A DNA stretch of 64,000 nt from the NCBI GenBank assembly GCA_004802725.1, contig SGPM01000002.1, positions 375,873-439,872 of the forward strand, given 5' to 3'. How positions within the stretch are numbered: position 1 is the first letter of the stretch; each line of letters begins with the position of its first letter. The translations under genes were made by a program, and so were the position numbers. The notes under the pieces were generated by a model. That model saw only the letters and a program-made list of their open reading frames with translations. It searched no databases and was not told where the DNA came from. The stretch is from Antrodiella citrinella (taxonomy: Eukaryota > Basidiomycota > Agaricomycetes > Polyporales > Steccherinaceae). Below are positions 45,808-58,180 of this stretch, piece after piece.

Positions 45808-46704
45808 ATGCCATCTGATTCATCCCTCTTCAGTCTGGCCCGCAACAAGCTCCAGTCCGTCGTTGGCGGCAACGCCAAAGACAGTGACAGCTTGCATCGC
45901 TGGGTTCTCCTCAAAAACTCGATAATTCGCACAGCCCCACTTCCCGCCGCTCAAAGCGCGCAAGTCAGGGTCGACCCCGATACTGTACATAAGCCTCTTG
46001 AGGTTATGGTGGACTCTGAGCAGGACGCGTTCATGTTCCCCGACCCAGACACTCTTCTTGGCAGCTCCGACCTCGAGTTGGACCCACGCGAAGACCAGTG
46101 GCTCGATTCTGTTCTTGAGGACCTCATTGACAACGAGGACGATGACGCTGAGATGGCCTTAGACGATTCGCTCTCTACCTCTCTACGGCGCGAGGACGAT
46201 GAACCGCTGAGTCCCCTCTACTCCCCTATGTCGTCCTCCGACGATCTAGTCGACCAGTCCAACTACTATTATCCATCCAGTTTTGTGCCATACCCAGTTC
46301 CGTATCCCCCTCTCCATCCTCCCCTTATTCCTTCCTGGTTCGAGTCCGACGCTGGCATTGACCCTATGCTGTCGCCAAGCCCCCCGTTATACCATGACCC
46401 CCTCCCGTATTATGATACGGATGATTTAGAAGACCTACCGGTCCCGGACGCTATTGAGGACACTTCTGATGACGAGTCGGATGCGCCTTCTACTCCGGCT
46501 ACTACCTCGACCTCGTCACTGTCTTCCAGTCCAACGTCGCCCCTTGCACGCGAGCGGACACGTCTGTTGCCGGAGCCCCATATCTATGTTAACAAGGACG
46601 ATTCCTTTTTCGCATCCTTTGAGCTTGACCCTCTCCCATTCCCTTCTGATCAACGCCGCGAAGGCGTTCGTGCTTATCGTCGTCCTGTTTGCCAAGAATG
46701 CTAG
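45808..46704 (+). CDS. uncharacterised acidic protein, single exon
   Basis: 298 aa from the ATG at 45808 (MPSDSSLFSLARNKLQSVVG); an in-frame ATG at 45649 would give 351 aa with a hydrophobic start (MLAILLISF). The body is acidic (EDQWLDSVLEDLIDNEDDD) and Pro/Tyr/Ser-rich (FVPYPVPYPPLHPPLIPSWF), with a Ser/Thr run and a terminal LRLLPEPHIYVN-like segment before Cys-Gln-Glu-Cys. No membrane span, no catalytic motif. Single-exon structure is unusual in this window. The acidic/Pro-rich make-up resembles transcriptional or scaffold regulators, but this is only compositional. Not recognised. I prefer the second start because the sequence before it looks like leader. Confidence 0.6.
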   Translation: MPSDSSLFSLARNKLQSVVGGNAKDSDSLHRWVLLKNSIIRTAPLPAAQSAQVRVDPDTVHKPLEVMVDSEQDAFMFPDPDTLLGSSDLELDPREDQWLDSVLEDLIDNEDDDAEMALDDSLSTSLRREDDEPLSPLYSPMSSSDDLVDQSNYYYPSSFVPYPVPYPPLHPPLIPSWFESDAGIDPMLSPSPPLYHDPLPYYDTDDLEDLPVPDAIEDTSDDESDAPSTPATTSTSSLSSSPTSPLARERTRLLPEPHIYVNKDDSFFASFELDPLPFPSDQRREGVRAYRRPVCQEC

Positions 46705-47941
46705 TCGTTTTGCATGTATATTTGTCTGCTCGCCTCCATCTGCATCATCATCGTTCCGCTACTGCTCTACCCTATTGCCCCCTTATGCTTCCCCTACCCC
46801 ATGTCTCATAATGTTTCCTGGTCTGTTGTTGGTCTTTATTGTGCATACAGGGTTACGCCTTCGTTTATCGCCAATCGTATCGTAATTCGATATCGTTGCG
46901 CAATGCGTAGGCGGCAGGAGTGTGTCGCGCGGGATCACTGGCGTGACTCATCAATTTTTCGTCAAATGATCTTCCGTGGCCTCGCCCGCCGAGGGGGTGA
47001 CTGGAATGGTGTTTAAACCTAAAATCGAGGTCTTCGGAGACATCCTCTCCGGGCGCACCCGCGATACGCAACGTCGGAATTGGACGCAGCGATCGAGAAG
47101 ATCAGAACGGTCGTTTTATGATTCTGGGGCCACACACAGTCACACCGGTCGGTCGTTCGGTCCAACTTTCGAAGATTTTGGTCATCAACTGATGAGATGA
47201 GGGCGTCGTGTGAGTCCGAGTCGTCTGCTCGTTCTAAAGTTACATGCTACAGAGGCCTATGATGCGCACTATGCTTGGTATGCCATGTATACGCCACTCG
47301 GGGGTTCTACCGTGCGCATCAAACGCGGAGAACCACAGGTGCCACTTGACCGGGTACGCTCCCCTTGACCTTGACAAGCCTCGGGATGGAGCACACCAGT
47401 TCGCGAGTGAGAGAACGGTACCCGTGTAACAACCGACGTGGATCCCAGCAGGGGTCGTGTCTACGATACAATGATGGCCCTGTGGGCTTTTCGTCGCCAC
47501 CTGTTGCCCTGTGGTACTATCTCCGCTGTTGACATGCTCCCTATGCCGGCCTGTCAGGAAGATCCCAGAAGGTGTTCTCCGCAGGCGGTACGTCCTGTGC
47601 CCGAACGTATTGCATGGAGAGGTTGGTGAATGCGGTCGTGTGTGACGCGCACGGCGGCAACGGTCGGGAGGTGAGAATCGGCGCTATCGAGCGGGGCAAC
47701 GGAATGCATGTAACGCGGTCACGGGCGGGTAACGCAGAACGACACCGAGCATGAAAGAACGGGGAAAATGACATGAGCCGCCGGAGGGATGGAGATAGCG
47801 ACCCCCGTGATGGGAGTCAAGTGATAGTGCTCTCACCGATACGGGATATGCAAGGAAATTCGACGGCCAGCTTGTGTGAAGGGATACTGGGAGGAAGTGA
47901 GAACAAAGTCAGGATACCATGATAGATGACACAGGCTCAGG
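46705..47941. other. intergenic, 1.2 kb
   Basis: Between convergent genes. Short frames on both strands (for example 46976-47200 plus, 47240-47500 minus) have no domain character. Nothing supported. Confidence 0.45.
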
Positions 47942-48797
47942 TTATCGAGCCCTCCTCCTCCGACGCGCAGAGAAGATAGAAAGATAGCGCTTGATAGCAT
48001 GTTTGAAGGGGCGCGTGCGTGGAGGGAGGGGGCAGTAGAACAATGATGCCCACCTATCAACATATTCGCTCAAGCGGTTCGCGATAAGGAGGACGCGAGA
48101 CATCCGGTCGGTTGACCAGTTCTCATGGAGCAAGTTCTCGTATAATTGTAGATCGCAGTGGGGCATGTATACAATCGTTGGAATTGATAACAGGTACGCC
48201 GCGTTCTGCAGATCAGCGCAATCAGGACAAGGAAAGCTGTGTGAAGGGGAATGTGAACATGCTCTGTTTTCGGTCAGACGTCGGATGCTGAGTCCATCCA
48301 GAAGGCGTTCATCCTCTTCCGAGAAGGCTGGGTCGTACACGGATACTTTGTTGAGAGGCTGTAGCACATGCACGGTTAAGATTGGCATGACAGGACACGA
48401 ATATGGGGAACCCATGGCACACACTAGAGAGATCTTTGCGCAGATTTCGAGCAAAAGGACTAGCTGCGCTCGTGCGTCACGAGAGGAAGAAGGGCTTCCA
48501 AGTCCGAGACACAGTACCTCGGGAGAGCTGACTGACAAGAGCTGCAATGTCTCCAAAAGAAGATCTGAAGTGAAGAGCCATTGGCAACGAACTCGGGAAC
48601 GGACCAAACGGCTGGCCGTACGCACCTTGACACTTCGTCAGCCAATTGCCTGGTATCAGCTCCTGTCGGGTGCGTTCTAACGCGATCTCTGGAGCTATCC
48701 GAATGTTGCCTGTCCTGTTCTTGCGATTTTTTCGCGGACGTGCAGGTGTGAAGGCGCTATCAATGTACGCAAAAGTCGCGCTGTTTGAGGAAATCAT
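47942..48797 (-). CDS. SRR1-domain protein
   Basis: 264 aa; exons 48797-48626 and 48564-47942. After a basic N-terminus (ARPRKNRKNRTGN) and TRQELIPGNWLTKC, the SRR1 core is clear: VLCLGLGSPSSSRDARAQLV, then VSVYDPAFSEEDERLLDGL and TIVYMPHCDLQLYENLLHEN, followed by RVLLIANRLSEYVDR. SRR1-like proteins act in heme-regulated and circadian responses in plants, animals and yeast; biochemistry is poorly known. About 25 extra residues with four His/Cys (CSHSPSHSFPCPDC) are inserted just before VYMPHCD, possibly a metal site or an unspliced segment. The Arg-rich end may be read-through past a missed intron after EYVDR. Confidence 0.82.
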
Positions 48798-49498
48798 GGA
48801 TGGCGAGGCCCCAGTTCTAAGGTTTCATTAACCGTGACCGCGATCTAGACCAAAGACAATTAAGGTGTCCGTTATCGAGGGCGTTTTGCTGACGAAAGGT
48901 CAGGAATCAGGAGTACACCAGCGCGAATGCAATGAGGAGGATGCTAGAATCTTACCATTAGGTAATCCTGCTTTGTGAAAATTTGTTCGAAGGATTGCTG
49001 AGGCGGTATCATATGCTTCTCTGAGTCCTCTGTAGAAAAGTTCTCAACACGATGGCACAATCTGAGGTGCTGGCCAGCGATAAAGACATGTGTTTGAGAG
49101 ACAATTCAACGGATGAAAGAGGTGAGTTCGATCGGATGTTATGTTGTCCACAAGGCAAGTCTCATTACGTTTATTACGATCGAGCAGGAACTGCCAAAAT
49201 CTGCCTTGTGCAAGCAGCGTGTTGGGTGAGAGATACACGTTCACAACATACTAAGTCAAATACCCAATCACTCTTTTGCAAACGGCTGTTGCTGCTGCTT
49301 GATCACCGTCTGTGAAACGTGGTCAGGTGTTGCGCAGATCAAGACGGTGACAAAACTCTGAGGTCACTTGAGACAAATGAACAGATAAAGCCTGAGTAGA
49401 CGGTTCAGAATGTCCATAGATACGGAAATGGATATCTGACAACCGCTAGAAATATATCAATGATACAACTTACAACTCTCCACGTACGTTTGCAACAG
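48798..49498. other. intergenic, SRR1-like to TMA20
   Basis: 0.7 kb between two minus-strand genes. No supported feature. Confidence 0.45.
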
Positions 49499-50252
49499 TC
49501 ACAACTTCTGCAATGCCCACAAGTCGTCGCCGAGGTATGTTACGGTCTCTATGCCTGTGTTCTTGTTGACTCTCCGCATCTCCTCCGTATCCATCTTGGT
49601 TATACCCAAACCCACAGCGTGTTCCTTACCCTCTGCGAAAATGGCAACAGGTGTGCCCGCTTTAATCTCCTTATCCGGCGGTGGGAGATAGCCCCCTTTC
49701 GAGGTGAGGCCGGGACACATCATATGTGCGCCAGCAAGCAGGAAACGAATGGCCCCGCGATCTACTCGCACCATGGGTAGCAGGAAAGGATCTGCAGGAC
49801 AACGAAAGCAGGAACGATGGATGAGTGCGATCGACCTCAAGGTATATGCTTTGACGTACATTTGTGAACCATCCGTAACGTGGGGTAGAAGGGCCCATCA
49901 AAGTGCTGGAAGAAGAGGGGTTCGCCGTGTAGCGTGTAGATGGAGATATGTTCTCTGCTATCATGGACAGTGATATCACGGACACCGAACGTCAGTGCAG
50001 AGCGGGCATCGTAAGGTGGAATGCGCTGACCATTTCACCAAGATCAGAGGCTCCTTCTTCGGCCATATTGACTCTAGAGTATCCTGGTCTATTGACCATT
50101 GCGATAGGATGCCGCTACGAATGGATCGCTGGACCGATGTCTTCACACTGGTTTGACCAGAAACATCCGTCGACGGCGAGAACCTGTAATTCCGTTCAGC
50201 TCTAGACACGGTCTCCGAGAACATCGAAGCATTACACTCACTTTTTGAACAT
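49499..50252 (-). CDS. tma20: Tma20/MCTS1 translation factor
   Basis: Ribosome-associated factor that with Tma22/DENR recycles 40S subunits and supports reinitiation. 184 aa; exons 50252-50242, 50183-50031, 49957-49860, 49791-49499. It reads MFKKFSPSTDV at the start, then [14 protein letters not shown] and [12 protein letters not shown]. The PUA domain is [20 protein letters not shown] with [31 protein letters not shown] and [15 protein letters not shown], ending [13 protein letters not shown]. Length and motifs match MCTS1 throughout. The first coding exon is only 11 nt. Confidence 0.95.
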
Positions 50253-50773
50253 TATTGCTGACCCAGACTCAAGTTCCGCCTCAGGTAGTATGAAGAGTTG
50301 CTCAAAGATTCGATATCCGACGCCGTGCATTCTTCAGCCACAAACGCGATCGCCGAATAAGGGAATAAATCACGTGCGAGGGCGCATGCAACTTTATAAT
50401 GGGCGTCTAAAAGATCGGGGTCCGATCAATCTCATTTTGGGACGCGCCGGAGGTCGGTAAAAGCTTTGAGTCTCGCCAATCGTTCCCGACTCGCCACTTC
50501 ACTTTCTTTTTCCCCAACCATCACTACTTTGGGCTTCATAGATGATTGGGTAGAGTTGGTGGCTACCGTAAGATTAAGATATCCATCAGGACCGGTATGT
50601 GCTTTGAAGCTCTTTCTTCATCATGCTTGGAAGCTAAAGCCAATTTCTCCTCTGTCTGTGCTTTGTGGGTGCAAAGACAGTTTTGCATCTAGAACTTAGC
50701 CTACCCCTGACATCGAGGAGCTACTTAATCCCCATACTCTACATTCCCAACCCTTTACCTCTTTCATTTCATC
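50253..50773. other. divergent promoter region, TMA20 / F-box gene
   Basis: About 520 nt between divergent starts. No coding feature recognised. Confidence 0.45.
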
Positions 50774-53250
50774 ATGGCTCCGCGTACGAAGAAGTCTAAG
50801 GTCACGCACAAGAGCATCGATACCATAGACGGTCATGGATCGCAAGTCGCGCGCTCTGGTACGCGCAAATGGAAAGGACTTCTCCAAAATCTTCCCAACT
50901 TACCGATCGACATGTTTCATGAGGTACGTCTCGCGATGATATTAATTGCTACCATGACGTTCATGTATGCCCACTGGTATCCACAGATATTCCAGCACCT
51001 ATCTCCGCTCGACCTTCTGCATCTTGCAAGAACATCAAAGGCCTTCCGTCGTCTCATGCTGAACCCAAACACTGTTGGCATATGGAAAAGCGCGAGACAG
51101 AACGTAGCCGGTCTACCGGATTGTCCGCCATACATGAGCGAGCCAGCATACGCCAATCTGATGTTCAGCTCGAATTGTCACGTAAGTCTCATCTTCTATA
51201 TGAACTCTTGTATGGTACTGATGTATCTACAGCAATGCCTCACGACAAACATCCAAAACATCATCATACCCTTTTCGATCCGCTATTGCAACAATTGCAA
51301 GAAAGCTCAGTGAGTAGCTTCCATGCTCGTATTTCAGTATCTCCAACTGACCTTGCCTAGGTGTGTCGAATCTTACTTACTCGGTGGTCGTGGGGGCTAT
51401 GATGGTGGCTTGACGGACGATATGTTTTGCACTGTACCTGGTGGTATGTATCTAGATGCCCGGTGTCCATGCGAGAAGTATACTGATATCTCTCATAGAA
51501 CGTCGCAGACTTTTGTACCACAAGCCTGAGGTCGAAGGTGTATGGGAGAAGTGGTTGGCTCTTCCCAATGACGAGGCCGCTCGTGAGGAATTTAAGGAGG
51601 TACAGCGCGAACGCGTGCATAAGATCAGGCAGGTTAGTTGTTCACGATACTGTACTTCGAAGAGGCAACTGAAAACCGACTTGAATACAGTGTTCCGAAC
51701 AGATTGCACAATATGTGGCAGGTCGAAGAGCGTCTCGAGAAGCTGAGCTCAAGGCTGTGAAAGATCAGAAACTCGATATGTACGTCCTGAGTTGACGATA
51801 GGCTTTCCCTCCTTCTTTGACATACGATCATGCGAACCGCACAGGGTTATCGAGAGACTCATTGGGCTTGGTTGGGGACCAGAGCTTGACGAGATGAAAC
51901 AAGGTAACTATTGGCAACTCAAGCAGCACGCATCGGTCCGTCAGCTAAAGCGCGTCAGTGACAAGAGTGAGTGGTACCTGGCTCGAGAACCAACATCTCC
52001 TAAAACTTCGTTACCAGCCTGGCCCGAAGTGGAGAACCCCTTGATCGAACTCATGAAGGCTTCTAGGAAGACACGCCTCATCAACGTCAGGAAATCACAA
52101 TTCAAAGCACGTCTGAATCACTTGATCAGCGTTCTCCGAGAGCACTTGTCTGCCCTCCGGACGACGTTCTCTGACTACGATCCTGACTTCGTTGACTATG
52201 CCATGATGCCCAAGATTCGACAGCTCGCGGAAGCCCCAAGTTCAACAGACGTCACTCGCGAGGACTTCGCCGCACTCAAAGATCAGCTCGACAAAATCAC
52301 TCGCGACTGGAAAACCAACGTGGTGCTGCGACTCTCGTGTATCTACACTCCCGACTCTTTCTTGACTCAAAACTTGAGCGCATTCGACGCAGCGTGTTTC
52401 TTCGACTGCTCGCAATGCGGACAGAAGGCTATGCAGTATCCTGCCGTCACTGCTCACGAATGTCTCAGATACCGCTACTATCGTGGATTCGACATCAATG
52501 ACGCCGCGTATCTGTATCTGGATACCGTCTTCGGGATGGCAGGCTCTCGCAACTGGACATGCAACAATTTGGTCGCTAGCCCTACTTGCCGAATTGCCAG
52601 AGACATTATCGAGATCTGCGAAGAAAACCCGGACGAGATAGATGAGACAGATATGTCCGACTCTCCCGCCCGGGTCTGTTGCAAGACTTGCAGTAGAGAT
52701 GGCGTCCGAATCATCATGGACTGGCGCGGCGCGGTCAGTATGATCTCCCTCGCTCTATTCACTTCGCTCATTCTTCAATGCAGATTGAGCACCGTCGCCT
52801 TCTTCACTCGGCTATCGACCAAAATGAGGCGCAATGGGAGAAAGTCAGTGATGCTCAGGCCTCGAAAGCTTCAGAGCTGGCCGAGGCAGTCCATGCAGAC
52901 ACCGCCCTGCTCTCGAAGCTTCCATGGTCCTGTGCGCGGTGCACAATCCATCGTACCGCCACGAGGGCATCACTCTCCAGCGTTCTTGAACATGTCCGAC
53001 TCGCGTAAGTTGTATGCCACTGCCTTGTCGTCTTTTATCTCATTTTGGGATTTACAGGCATCAGATACCTGCTCCCTCTGTGGACACGGGCGATGCGTAT
53101 CTCAGTGGAGACGCTCGCCCCCTCATTGCGCCACCCGTTGTTCTTGTGTCTCACAAGATGCAACGGACTGAGCTCACATGTGCGGAGAAAAAGTACTGTA
53201 AGGATGGCGGCGCATGTCGATGGGACTTTGACAACGATGTCTGTGCTTGA
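50774..53250 (+). CDS. F-box protein
   Basis: Predicted substrate adaptor of an SCF ubiquitin ligase, of the kind expanded in basidiomycetes. Starts MAPRTKKSKVTHKSIDTIDG. A basic N-terminus leads to the F-box: LPNLPIDMFHE spliced to IFQHLSPLDLLHLARTSKAF. Next come VGIWKSARQNVAGLP and a Cys-rich segment (CNNCKKAQ then CVESYLLGGRGG). Charged helices follow (EFKEVQRERVHKIRQ) and then the long exon 51792-52733, with LIGLGWGPELDEMKQGNYWQ. Two more exons end in TCAEKKYCKDGGACRWDFDN. About seven introns. The substrate is unknown. Borders of the middle exons are approximate. Confidence 0.75.
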
Positions 53251-53624
53251 GACTGCATTTACTCACCATCCTTAATATTTATCGATATCCCTACTACCTT
53301 GCCTTACCTTCTCCTTACTTACCCTTCTGCTTTTATAATCCGCTTTGGTCTAAATCGTACAGTATTCGCTTTGAACATCTGGTAGTTTAGTTGACATAGT
53401 AATACATTACTTCTTCGTATTCGTTGAGCTAAGCTAGTGTTACATCGATGCGACAGACAGACAATATGACGAGAGCGAAGGTACGATGAGACGACACCAA
53501 TGAGGACGGAAACAAGATGTGGTAAGGGTAAGGTAGCACACAGTGAAGCATACAAGAGTTTTCAGATAGAAGGATATGCAATGCGTACTGAACATGACTA
53601 GAAAATGTTCCGTTGGCTCCATGC
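53251..53624. other. convergent 3' region, F-box gene and CRM1
   Basis: 374 nt, T-rich after the F-box stop; no coding signal. Confidence 0.5.
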
Positions 53625-56600
53625 TCAAATGTCCTCGTCCTTGTCTTCTAGTTGTGAAGGTTTCAGCATTCCGGGAATACGCATGGCCGCAGCACGTTCT
53701 TCCTGCGCTTTCCTCGTAGCTTCAGCCTCCTTCTCCTCCAGGAAGAGCTCCGCGTTGTCTCCCGAGAATTCCTTGAGTTGCACAAGGAAATCGCGAAGTG
53801 CCAGCTTGAAGCGGTTGATATCGCTGTGGAATTCTCCCAGGCCCAACACGAAGGTCTGGATTTGGGAGCTATGAATTAAGTCAGCGGGTGTTCGCGCTAC
53901 ATAGTATCAACGAACTGACTTTTGCACATGAGGGAAGGCGTTCTTCAAGAGGTTGGCAGTATACTCCGACAAAAACTGCGAGTTGCTGATACCTGAATCG
54001 GCAACCTGCGTTGGATCCAATGGGACAGTGATCTGATCTGTTTGCACCAGCTGGAACATGCGAGCAAGAAGAACGCTCTGCAGCTTGAATCCGCTCTTGT
54101 GGTCGGTGTCGGTAAGGACGAAAAATATGTCTTGCATAATGCTGAGGAAATACTGCTGGAAGAAGGAATTCTTCACCGTTGGGTCGGCGTTGGCGAAGTT
54201 GTTGATTACTTCTAAGCATACTAGACGATGCATTTTAGTATCATGAAGTACGCATCCCCTTGGGCGACATACCGTTCAGACCAGTCTCCGCAATATCACG
54301 CATTGTGTGCTTGATAGCCCAGATGATACTATCCATGAACAACTTGAACTGCGGAGGAGATATACTCAACAGCGCTGTAGAAATCCACTTGAACGTCAGC
54401 TCCGTTATATTTTACAAACGAAAACGAATGTACTGACCAGGGAAACAGTTCAAGTTGATAGCGCGCAGCAGCTTGAAGAATCCCACTCGGTGCTCCGGGA
54501 ATTCAGCGAAGTCCTGGTTGATCATGTTAAGCGTTGGTTCGAATACAGCATCCAGCACAGCGGGGACTTGTGGTGTCAGTAAAGGCTACCAAACGCGTGA
54601 TAAGTATTGATCCGGTAAGTGTGTAGAACCCTGCTTACTCCTAGTCGACCAATGATGGTGGCCATGACGTTGAGGACTTCCGCGTCTCGAGCAGCAGGAA
54701 CATTGCGGTTGTAATCGCCGAGAATGGCGTCAAGCAGTGGTGGCATGAAGTTGTTGTTGACCGTCTCAAGGTCTTCGGCTTTGCGAATGAAAGTCTCCAT
54801 GAGCTTCAGAATCTCCTTCTTGATCGTCCTCAGCTGTCGTACTTTTGGAGTCTTCGTCGCAATCAAACCTAACAAACAATGAGTTGCAAGGCAAAGATGA
54901 ATAGAAGCGGACACAAGTACCCTCCCGAGCAACGGATTCACTGATTATGCCGCTGACGGCTTTGTAAAGTCCTAGCATATCCAAGAAGATGCGGCCAATC
55001 TGGGGCAGATAAAACGTGCCAATCGATGTGCATGCGGCAACATTCGTTTTCAGTACGTTCGCCAATATCTTGATATTGTCCATGCTGCTGAGAACGTCCA
55101 TACTCTGTGCAGCTTGTGACATGAGATTGTCCCACTGATATCAAGTATCAAGTCAGTAGGAGAAAGAGGCATTACAACCAAGTTAAGACGTACAGCGCTG
55201 TTCGGTAGTTCCATCAGCTTGTTAATGAGCTTTTCTTGCTGAGGCTTGTTGGGCTGTGCTGAGATCATGTATCCCACCGCCTCGTAGAATGTGTGAACCT
55301 GTTTAAAAGTATGACAATCAATGAACAAGATTGAACAAGCAAAGCAATAATACATACTTGCTGTGCCGAAAGGTCCACTGTTATCCGGTGCAGCAGGCGA
55401 AGAATCTCATCCACAAAAGGCTCCTGTTCTCCTGACTGCTGCATGACAAAATGTCGGCGACATTTCTGCGCAATCTTGATGAAGGTATCGCACGCCATGT
55501 CCTGTACACCTAAATTGGGTATTGGACGTTAGAATTCCAGCAATAAATTATAACATAAGATGATAGAGGCGAGAACTGTAACGGTACGAATAGAAGAAAA
55601 GAACTAACCTTCATGTGTCTCGTGCATGAACTCGAATAGCTTGTTCACCACAGTCTTTAAGAACTTCCAATGTGCTTTCAGGAACCGAGGATACTGTCCG
55701 ACGATATACATGATGTCAGAGGCAACGACGGCCTTGTTATCTTTACCACGCTTGATCTCGCAGAGGCCAAGGAGGTCCTTAATGACTGTGACGAGGAACC
55801 GCTTCTCCGTCTCCTCATCTGCGGAGTCAAATGTCAGTTGAGATGTATCGAAATAGTAAGGAACGTACTCATTGCTCCGGAAATGGAACCAATAGCCCAA
55901 CAAAGTGTGTTGAGGTTCTGCCATGACCACTCCGACCCATCTACTTGCTTCGCCAGTTTCTCTGTAAGAATGGTCTCTGTGTCGCTTACGTCCAAGTGTG
56001 TGAGGTAGACAAGAAGTTCGCGCATGGACTTGTACAGCACGATGGTATCGCTCTCCTTCATGAACTCGCGCACGATTTCACCTTCCTCGTTCTCAACAAT
56101 AAGCACCTAGAGAGACAAAGATAAGTCGAAAGGTGACAGAAGTGATGCAACAAACGGACCTCTTCTGGCTTGACCATCTTCTCAATTACGACAAGCCTCA
56201 AGTTGGACAGGACATCGCTATAGATATTCTTCCTGAGGGCCATGCCATTGAGCATATTCTGGCTGGAGCCGCCAAGACTGAGACCCATCAAGAGCCCGCT
56301 GTCGCCAATAGGAAGACTCGAAATCTCCTCGTAGAGCTCAGAAACAAGACGCAGCCAGTATTCCAGACAGATCTTGAAGATTTCTCTCTCGTCAACTTGT
56401 GAGACCTTCACCATATACAGATGTGCGTTCAAGAGCACATCCCGGTTTGGCTCCGTCTCAACTGCGCGGAGATGGTTTCCCAGGAAATTTGAAAGGAATA
56501 ATGCAATGTTCAGGACGAGTTCTTGTCCCGAGTCGGTAGCATTGGCGTATGCTTGAGCAATGTTTGTGCTCGGAGGGATCATGCGGTTGATCGAAGTCAT

Positions 56601-57782
56601 GACCATCGCGAATAGAATGACGAACTTGGGGTCGTACTCCGGACCGACATTGAGTGCCGCAATTTCTGCTAGACATTTCAGCGTAACATTACGGAACTCT
56701 GGTGCCTCCAGAAACTGCCAAAAATAATTAGAAACACACCGAGATCATGAATGATAGAAGACGTAGACGTACGCGAGTCAAAAGCAGGTCGATGACCGTG
56801 GTTTCGAATATATAACCCAGAGGAATCCAATTCAAGAAGCGCAAGAGTGTCTCTAGAGTGGCCCTGATCAAGGATGTCTTCTGAGCCTCTTCCAAGATCT
56901 CCGAGCACAACTTGAAGATCTCCGAGAACTCGCCACACATCTGGTTTTTCAGGTTTTTGACCTTTGCTTGGGTCATTTGCTCCGCCGAATAGTCGAAGAT
57001 TTCCTCGGAGAGCAGTTTGAGAATGACCATGTTGTTCTCACATAGAGAAAGGTTGGTTTTCGAAGACTCCACAAGCTCGCTGATGAATGTTGGCCAATTG
57101 TGTGGCCACTCCTGCTTCAGAATCTGTCGACAACGGATAGGAGTAAGTAAGGAGCATTGTGAGGACCCCATATTCGTGTGACTTGCCTGTACAAGGGCAA
57201 GATTCAGCTTGTTCACATAGGTCTTTTCTCTCCGGAGCATGGTCTCATCCGATGCGACCTTAACAGTGATTCCGACGATGAAGTTGCGGATACCTGGTAG
57301 CACTGTGAGTCGTGAAGTTCTCTTGACATATGCTGTGCGCGACGTACCTTGTCGTTGACCGTCTGGCAGGGATTTCCATCGCGTTGTGATGAGCTTTTCC
57401 AAGATTTGCAGACCAATGTACTGAATATCACGTCACAATAAGTGAGCCAGATGAAAATGCAAGTGCATAGATCCTCTCACCTTTGACTGTGGGTTACCGC
57501 CTTTCTCTAAGATGTCGGGTACTCGCGTCCAGGCATCGGGATTCTCCTGAAATTGTGTCAATACTTGCTGGGCCATTTGTTGCTTCAAACAAAGAAGACA
57601 TGTCAGAACAAGTCTCCACAATCATGTAAGCCTACAACGTACCTCTTGCCCCGACCCAGAGTAGAACGCCATTACAACCTTGTCCATGAGAGACACATCG
57701 AACTCGCGCGAGAAGTCCAGGATGCCCTGCACGATGGTGGATTAGATCGCGGTAAACATTGTGATTAAGTACGCACCTCCAT
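53625..57782 (-). CDS. crm1: Exportin-1 / Crm1 nuclear export receptor
   Basis: Karyopherin that carries leucine-rich NES cargo and RanGTP out of the nucleus. Roughly 1,070 aa over about 20 exons. First coding exon is 6 nt (57782-57777, Met-Glu), then [18 protein letters not shown]. Strong matches run throughout: the CRIME-type N-terminus ([33 protein letters not shown]), [48 protein letters not shown] and [15 protein letters not shown]. The NES-groove cysteine is in [14 protein letters not shown] (codon 55760-55762). The C-terminal HEAT repeats end in [19 protein letters not shown]. No break seen. Confidence 0.97.
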
Positions 57783-58180
57783 GTTGGCAAAGTGAAATGT
57801 AGGACGTGAAAAGGACCGGTCGTCGTATCGGCTGTTTGTGATTCTGGGCACACAGTTCAATGGTTGGAGGAAAGCGCTGTCATCGGCTCTTGGGCACAGG
57901 GTGGACACGGTGAGATGATCTCAATCAGTTTATCTAATCTCCGTGCTCGTATCATCATCGCCTTCCGGCAACCATTCGGCTTTCCTGATCGGCGCATCCG
58001 AAAAACCCGGGAAACCATTTCCGCGGCTGGATCCGAGTCTGTTTGACCCCCGAAACGGAAACAGTCACGATCATGTGCAGGTGACGCGTCGCGTGTACTC
58101 ACGAGTTGACTTTGAGTTGACTCGTTTGGTTCGAGTTACGCTTTCAGCCAGGACCTCTTTGGACTGCTTTAGCACGCAAC
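57783..58180. promoter_or_regulatory. bidirectional promoter CRM1 / SPC24 with MCB-like site
   Basis: 398 nt between divergent start codons. ACGCGTCGCGT lies at 58084-58094, about 90 nt before SPC24, identical to the site in the NDC80 promoter. Just downstream, gagttgact occurs twice in direct repeat (58104-58128). Confidence 0.5.

Noticed and set aside
45951..46133. minus-strand frame inside the acidic single-exon gene
   Set aside because: Mirror image of the Ser/Asp-rich coding strand.
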